Positions 60,302 to 64,000 of a stretch of 64,000 nucleotides of DNA are shown piece by piece (within the stretch, counting starts at the first letter, position 1; the number at the start of each line of letters is the position of its first letter). The translations under genes were made by a program, and so were the position numbers. The notes beneath the pieces were generated by a model. That model had not been told where the DNA came from and searched no databases. It was given only the letters and a program-made list of their open reading frames with translations. The stretch lies in contig NZ_CP119391.1 in assembly GCF_031886125.1 (NCBI RefSeq), positions 3,162,001 through 3,226,000 of the forward strand. Direction: 5' to 3'. The stretch comes from Halomonas piscis. Its GTDB lineage: Bacteria > Pseudomonadota > Gammaproteobacteria > Pseudomonadales > Halomonadaceae.

Positions 60302-61033
60302 ATGGACAGGATTTTACATGCTGGTTTTCACAAGACAGGATCAACATTTCTACAAAAAAATGTATTTCCTCATTTTGAAGGAATTGAATATTTAGGAAAC
60401 TTCAATTTAGCGGCGCCAGGTTGCTTAAGCAATGGGAATTCCTTTCTTTTTTCCAGCGAAGCCGCTTGTGGCTATCCCTACCCCTATACAGCTAATTTTT
60501 CTATAGAACAGCTAGACAAAAATATACAAGCGTTAAACATAAATAAAGTTATTCTTTTTAGGCGCGACTTCCCCTCATGGTGCCTAAGTCTATACTTTCA
60601 AACTTTGAATGAAAACCACACGTGGAGCCTATCGAACTTCTTAAAACAAAACAAAAACAACCTTTTAACCTGGAAGTCTGCGGACGCAGATATAGAAGAT
60701 TATTGTGCAAAAAATAACATAAATATTATAATTATGGATTATAAAGATCTCTCAAACACTCCTGAAAAATCTATTGAAAAAATCGCTTCCTTTATCGGCT
60801 GCAAATCCATCAAGACACCTTCTTCAAGAGAGAATCAATCGCGATACGGCAGCACAACAATTATAGCTTATCGAATTCTTAACTTTATCTGTAGATCAAA
60901 AATAATCTTTGGAATATTAAAGCTTATTAGCCTAACACCTAGAAAAATTATTCAGGGCCGTATAGGGGCTTTTTTTGAAAAATTATCATTTGATAAAGTG
61001 TCTCCTTCAGACGTTCAGCGAGTATTAAAATGA
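60302..61033 (+). CDS. PAPS-type sulfotransferase family protein inside the pseudaminic acid operon
   Basis: 243-aa protein with the 5'-phosphosulfate loop GFHKTGSTFLQ (residues 8-18) near the N-terminus and a 3'-phosphate-binding candidate ILFRRDFPSWCLSLYF (R87-R88, S96) about 70 residues later, as in sulfotransferases using PAPS. It is very AT-rich with many A-ending codons, unlike its high-GC neighbours, a sign of separate origin. Its TGA stop shares ATGA with the pseC start, so it is coupled to the operon. An ISL3 element ends seven bases before its ATG, and the ATG overlaps the target duplication. The acceptor is unknown; a pseudaminic-acid-containing glycan is plausible. Confidence 0.8.
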   Translation: MDRILHAGFHKTGSTFLQKNVFPHFEGIEYLGNFNLAAPGCLSNGNSFLFSSEAACGYPYPYTANFSIEQLDKNIQALNINKVILFRRDFPSWCLSLYFQTLNENHTWSLSNFLKQNKNNLLTWKSADADIEDYCAKNNINIIIMDYKDLSNTPEKSIEKIASFIGCKSIKTPSSRENQSRYGSTTIIAYRILNFICRSKIIFGILKLISLTPRKIIQGRIGAFFEKLSFDKVSPSDVQRVLK

Positions 61034-62193
61034 TTCCCTACGGTCGTCAGGATATTCAGCAAGCCGATATCGATACGGTACTGGAAGTACTGCAGTCGGA
61101 CTTCCTTACTCAAGGTCCCAAGGTGCCGGCTTTCGAGCAGGCAGTCGCCGACAAGGTCGGTGCGCGCCATGCGCTTGCCGTGAATAGCGCCACTTCGGCG
61201 CTGCATATCGCTTGCCTGGCGCTGGGGCTGGACAAGGGCGACTGGCTGTGGACGTCGCCGATCACCTTCGTCGCTTCCGCCAACTGTGGCCGCTATTGCG
61301 GTGCCCAGGTCGATTTCGTGGATATCGACCCGCATACCTATAACCTCTGCCCCAAGGCGTTGGAAGCCAAGCTCATCCAGGCCGAAAAGGAAGGGCGTCT
61401 GCCCAAGGTAGTGGTGGCCGTGCACCTGTGCGGCCAGCCCTGCGATATGGAGGCGATCCATGCACTCGGCCAGCGCTACGGCTTCAGGATTATCGAAGAC
61501 GCCGCCCACGCCATTGGGGGTAAGTATCAGGGTGAGTTTATCGGCAATGGTCGCTACAGTGATATTACCGTCTTCAGCTTCCATCCGGTGAAGATCATCA
61601 CTACCGCCGAGGGCGGCATGGCGATGACCAATGACGACCGGCTTGCCGAGCGTATGAACCTGCTGCGCAGCCACGGGGTGACCCGCGATCCGGCGTTGAT
61701 GACGCACGAGGCTGACGGTCCCTGGTATTACCAGCAGGTCGATCTGGGCTTCAATTACCGCATGACCGAGCTGCAAGCTGCCTTGGGTGTCTCACAAATG
61801 GCACGCCTGGACGACTACGTGGCACGGCGTAATGCATTGGCTGAACGTTATGATGAGCTACTGGCAGCGCTTCCGCTGACCACCCCCTGGCAACATCCCG
61901 ACAGCTATTCCGGCCGCCACCTCTACGTGATTGGCCTCAAGCTTGATCAGATTCGTATGACGCATCGCCAAGTATTTGAGCACCTGCGCGAACAGGGAAT
62001 CGGCGTCAACCTGCACTATATCCCGGTGCATACCCAGCCTTACTACCAGCAGCTGGGTTTCCAGACCGGCGACTTTCCCGAAGCGGAACGCTATTACCAA
62101 GGGGCAATCAGTCTGCCGCTGTATCCCACCATGACCCATGACCAACAGGATCAGGTGGTAACGGCGCTGACACGAGGCCTGGAGGCCGCATGA
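61030..62193 (+). CDS. pseC: UDP-4-amino-4,6-dideoxy-N-acetyl-beta-L-altrosamine transaminase
   Basis: PLP aminotransferase, second step of pseudaminic acid synthesis. The 387-aa DegT/DnrJ/EryC1-type protein begins IPYGRQDIQQADIDTVLEVL. It has TQGPKVPAFEQAVADKVGARHALAV, the PLP lysine K188 in SFHPVKIITTAEGG, and HLYVIGL near the C-terminus. It overlaps the sulfotransferase stop and the pseF start by ATGA on both sides. Confidence 0.95.
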   Translation: MIPYGRQDIQQADIDTVLEVLQSDFLTQGPKVPAFEQAVADKVGARHALAVNSATSALHIACLALGLDKGDWLWTSPITFVASANCGRYCGAQVDFVDIDPHTYNLCPKALEAKLIQAEKEGRLPKVVVAVHLCGQPCDMEAIHALGQRYGFRIIEDAAHAIGGKYQGEFIGNGRYSDITVFSFHPVKIITTAEGGMAMTNDDRLAERMNLLRSHGVTRDPALMTHEADGPWYYQQVDLGFNYRMTELQAALGVSQMARLDDYVARRNALAERYDELLAALPLTTPWQHPDSYSGRHLYVIGLKLDQIRMTHRQVFEHLREQGIGVNLHYIPVHTQPYYQQLGFQTGDFPEAERYYQGAISLPLYPTMTHDQQDQVVTALTRGLEAA

Positions 62194-62918
62194 CACAGGC
62201 AGCAGGAAGGACCATTGCGGTTATCCCCGCCCGCGGCGGCAGCAAGCGCATCCCGCGCAAAAATATTCGCGAGTTTGCCGGTAAGCCGATGATCGCCTGG
62301 TCGATCGAGGCAGCGCTGGCCAGCGGTTGCTTTGAACGGGTGATCGTCTCTACCGACGACGACGACATCGCTGCTGTAGCCGAAGCGCATGGGGCCGAGG
62401 TGCCGTTTCGCCGCCCGATCGCGCTCTCCGATGACCATACCGGCACCATACCGGTCATTGCTCACGCCATTGACTGGCTGCGGGAGCAAGGCGAGGCGCC
62501 CGAGGAGGTCTGCTGTGTCTACGCCACGGCGCCGTTTGTGCAGGCCGAGGATCTGCAGGCCGGGTTTCGTGCCCTGCAGGAAAGCAATGACGTCGACTAC
62601 GCCTTCTCGGTGACCAGCTACGCCTTCCCCATTCAGCGTGCGCTGCGCCTGACGCCGGAAGGTCGTGTGGCCATGTTTCAGCACGAGCACTTCTCCACCC
62701 GCTCCCAGGATCTCGAGGAGGCCTGGCACGATGCCGGACAGTTCTATTGGGGCAGGGCTAGGGCCTGGCTAGCCGGTACGCCGATTTTCACTGATCGCGC
62801 TGTGCCGGTGCTATTACCGCGTCACCGTGTTCAGGATATCGACACGCCGGAAGACTGGCAGCGCGCCGAGTGGCTGTTCAAGGCCTGGCAAGCTCAGCAG
62901 CAGAGTGGCGGGGCATGA
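62190..62918 (+). CDS. pseF: Pseudaminic acid cytidylyltransferase
   Basis: Activates pseudaminic acid with CTP to CMP-pseudaminic acid. The 242-aa protein has the nucleotide-binding IPARGGSKRIPRKNIREFAGKP, VSTDDDDIAAVA, CVYATAPFVQAEDL and RVQDIDTPEDW, as in PseF/NeuA-type enzymes. ATGA overlaps link it to pseC and pseG. Confidence 0.95.
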   Translation: MTQAAGRTIAVIPARGGSKRIPRKNIREFAGKPMIAWSIEAALASGCFERVIVSTDDDDIAAVAEAHGAEVPFRRPIALSDDHTGTIPVIAHAIDWLREQGEAPEEVCCVYATAPFVQAEDLQAGFRALQESNDVDYAFSVTSYAFPIQRALRLTPEGRVAMFQHEHFSTRSQDLEEAWHDAGQFYWGRARAWLAGTPIFTDRAVPVLLPRHRVQDIDTPEDWQRAEWLFKAWQAQQQSGGA

Positions 62919-64000
62919 GCGAAGTGCCGCTACCCGACTGCCTGGAAGGGCAAGTGGTCGCCTTTCGCGCCGACGCCTCGCTTGAGATCGGCAGCGGCCA
63001 CGTCATGCGTTGCCTGACTCTTGCCGATGCCTTGTACGAGCAAGGGGCCCAGTGCCACTTCCTCTGCCGGGAGCACCCGGGGCACCTATGTGAGCTGATT
63101 GAGGGCCGCGGCTATAAGGTCCATCGGCTATTACCCCGGAAAGAGACCGAGACAGGAGTTGACGCCGACTTCAGTCCCGAGTCTGAGCCTGCCCATGCGC
63201 ACTGGCTGGGTGCGAGCTGGGCGCAGGATGCCACGGCCTGTCTGCCCATCCTGACCGAGCTGGCCCCCAGCTGGCTGGTCGTGGACCACTATGCCCTGGA
63301 TCATCGTTGGGAAACGGCGGTACTCGAACGGCTTTCCGGCCCAAGGCCGCCGCTGCTGGTGATCGACGACCTCGCGGATCGTCACCATATTGCCGATCTG
63401 CTGCTGGACCAGAATCTCGGCCGGCAGGCAGCGGACTATCGTGGCCTGGTGCCCGAGGCCTGCCAGGTACTGGCAGGACCGGGCTACGCCCTGCTGCGCC
63501 CCGAGTTCCGCGAATGGCGCGAGGCCAGCCTCAGCCGGCGCGCCGATAAGCCTCGGCTGCAACGCCTGCTGATCAACCTCGGTGGCGTGGACAAGGACAA
63601 CGTCACCGGCCAGGTGCTGGACGCCTTGACCGCCTGCGACCTGCCCGATGCCCTGCAGATCAGCGTGGTGATGGGCGCCACGGCTCCCTGGCTTGAAGAT
63701 ATCAAAGCCCAGGCGGCCAATCTGCCCTGGTCAACGGAAGTCGTAGTCAACGTCGATGATATGGCCCGTCGCATGGCCGAGGCCGACCTCGCCATTGGCG
63801 CTGCCGGCAGCACCTCCTGGGAGCGCTGCTGCCTGGGATTGCCAACGCTGATGGTGGTGCTGGCGGAGAACCAGCAGGCAATCGCTGAAACATTGGATGA
63901 CGCAGGCATGGCCGACAATCTTGGCATGCCCGCGCAGCTGCGATCGCTCTCGACACGCTGGCTGGCTCTGACTCGGCCACGAAGGTTGGCTCGAATGAGT
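62915..64000 (+). CDS. pseG: UDP-2,4-diacetamido-2,4,6-trideoxy-beta-L-altropyranose hydrolase (3' end off window)
   Basis: GT-B-fold hydrolase releasing UDP in pseudaminic acid synthesis. The frame from the ATG at 62915 (ATGA overlap with pseF) is open for 362 codons to the window edge. It has RADASLEIGSGHVMRCLTLADAL (catalytic His region), LVVDHYALDHRWE, INLGGVDKDNVTG and GAAGSTSWERCCLGLPTL (UDP-binding Glu). Between 63143 and 63235 it carries an insertion-like polar stretch. The end of the gene and any pseH/pseI lie beyond the window. Confidence 0.92.
   Translation, partial: MSEVPLPDCLEGQVVAFRADASLEIGSGHVMRCLTLADALYEQGAQCHFLCREHPGHLCELIEGRGYKVHRLLPRKETETGVDADFSPESEPAHAHWLGASWAQDATACLPILTELAPSWLVVDHYALDHRWETAVLERLSGPRPPLLVIDDLADRHHIADLLLDQNLGRQAADYRGLVPEACQVLAGPGYALLRPEFREWREASLSRRADKPRLQRLLINLGGVDKDNVTGQVLDALTACDLPDALQISVVMGATAPWLEDIKAQAANLPWSTEVVVNVDDMARRMAEADLAIGAAGSTSWERCCLGLPTLMVVLAENQQAIAETLDDAGMADNLGMPAQLRSLSTRWLALTRPRRLARMS

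Noticed and set aside
1..64000. tRNA, rRNA or plasmid/phage replication and integration genes
   Set aside because: None recognised on either strand; the island shows IS activity but no integrase or attachment site that I can support.

Overview
The window looks like chromosome of a Halomonas-like gammaproteobacterium. The support is inference from gene content: a gammaproteobacterial LPS-core block (waaA, hldE, kdkA, waaL), a yjbEFGH exopolysaccharide operon beside wza-wzb-wzc, an HpaR/FeaR-type aromatic regulon, and a high-GC coding style in the core genes. No rRNA, tRNA or CRISPR array was seen.

Positions 1-26,250 hold an aromatic catabolism island of visibly lower GC than the LPS block. 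Reading right to left on the minus strand, an operon runs hpaE-hpaG-hpaH-hpaI-(MobA-like flavin hydroxylase)-hpaD-(succinate semialdehyde dehydrogenase)-hpaR, followed by a separately promoted TRAP transporter dctPQM. On the plus strand are a FeaB-like aldehyde dehydrogenase, an indole/phenylpyruvate-type decarboxylase, an NSS transporter and a FeaR-like regulator. An APC permease, an outer-membrane channel, an exported metallo-beta-lactamase-fold hydrolase, a detached hpaF isomerase and a porin carrying an in-frame amber codon follow. Together these could take tyrosine/phenylalanine-type substrates through aryl-pyruvate, aryl-acetaldehyde and hydroxyphenylacetate to homoprotocatechuate, then by meta-cleavage to pyruvate and succinate. 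I find four near-identical 12-bp palindromes (TTAACATGTTAA type) at the TRAP, hpa-operon and hpaF promoters, which suggests one shared repressor.

Positions 27,700-41,800 carry rpiA and an LPS inner-core/ligase block bounded by two IS30-family copies in direct orientation. Positions 41,770-53,970 are two divergent surface-polysaccharide operons. The leftward one is yjbE-F-G-H, a WecF-like glycosyltransferase and a hexapeptide acetyltransferase. It is now split by an IS701-type and an IS5-type element stacked in one CTAG site. The rightward one is wza-wzb-wzc, preceded by a perfect 12-base ops (RfaH) element.

Positions 53,970-64,000 continue rightward through REP-like repeats and an IS110/IS1111-type element (with a 3' region expected to encode its guide RNA). 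Then come a PglK-type ABC flippase and a pseudaminic acid operon (pseB, C, F, partial G). An AT-rich PAPS-type sulfotransferase gene sits between pseB and pseC, and an ISL3 element has inserted right at its start codon. The insertion-sequence load is high: seven elements or large remnants, several with readable target duplications.
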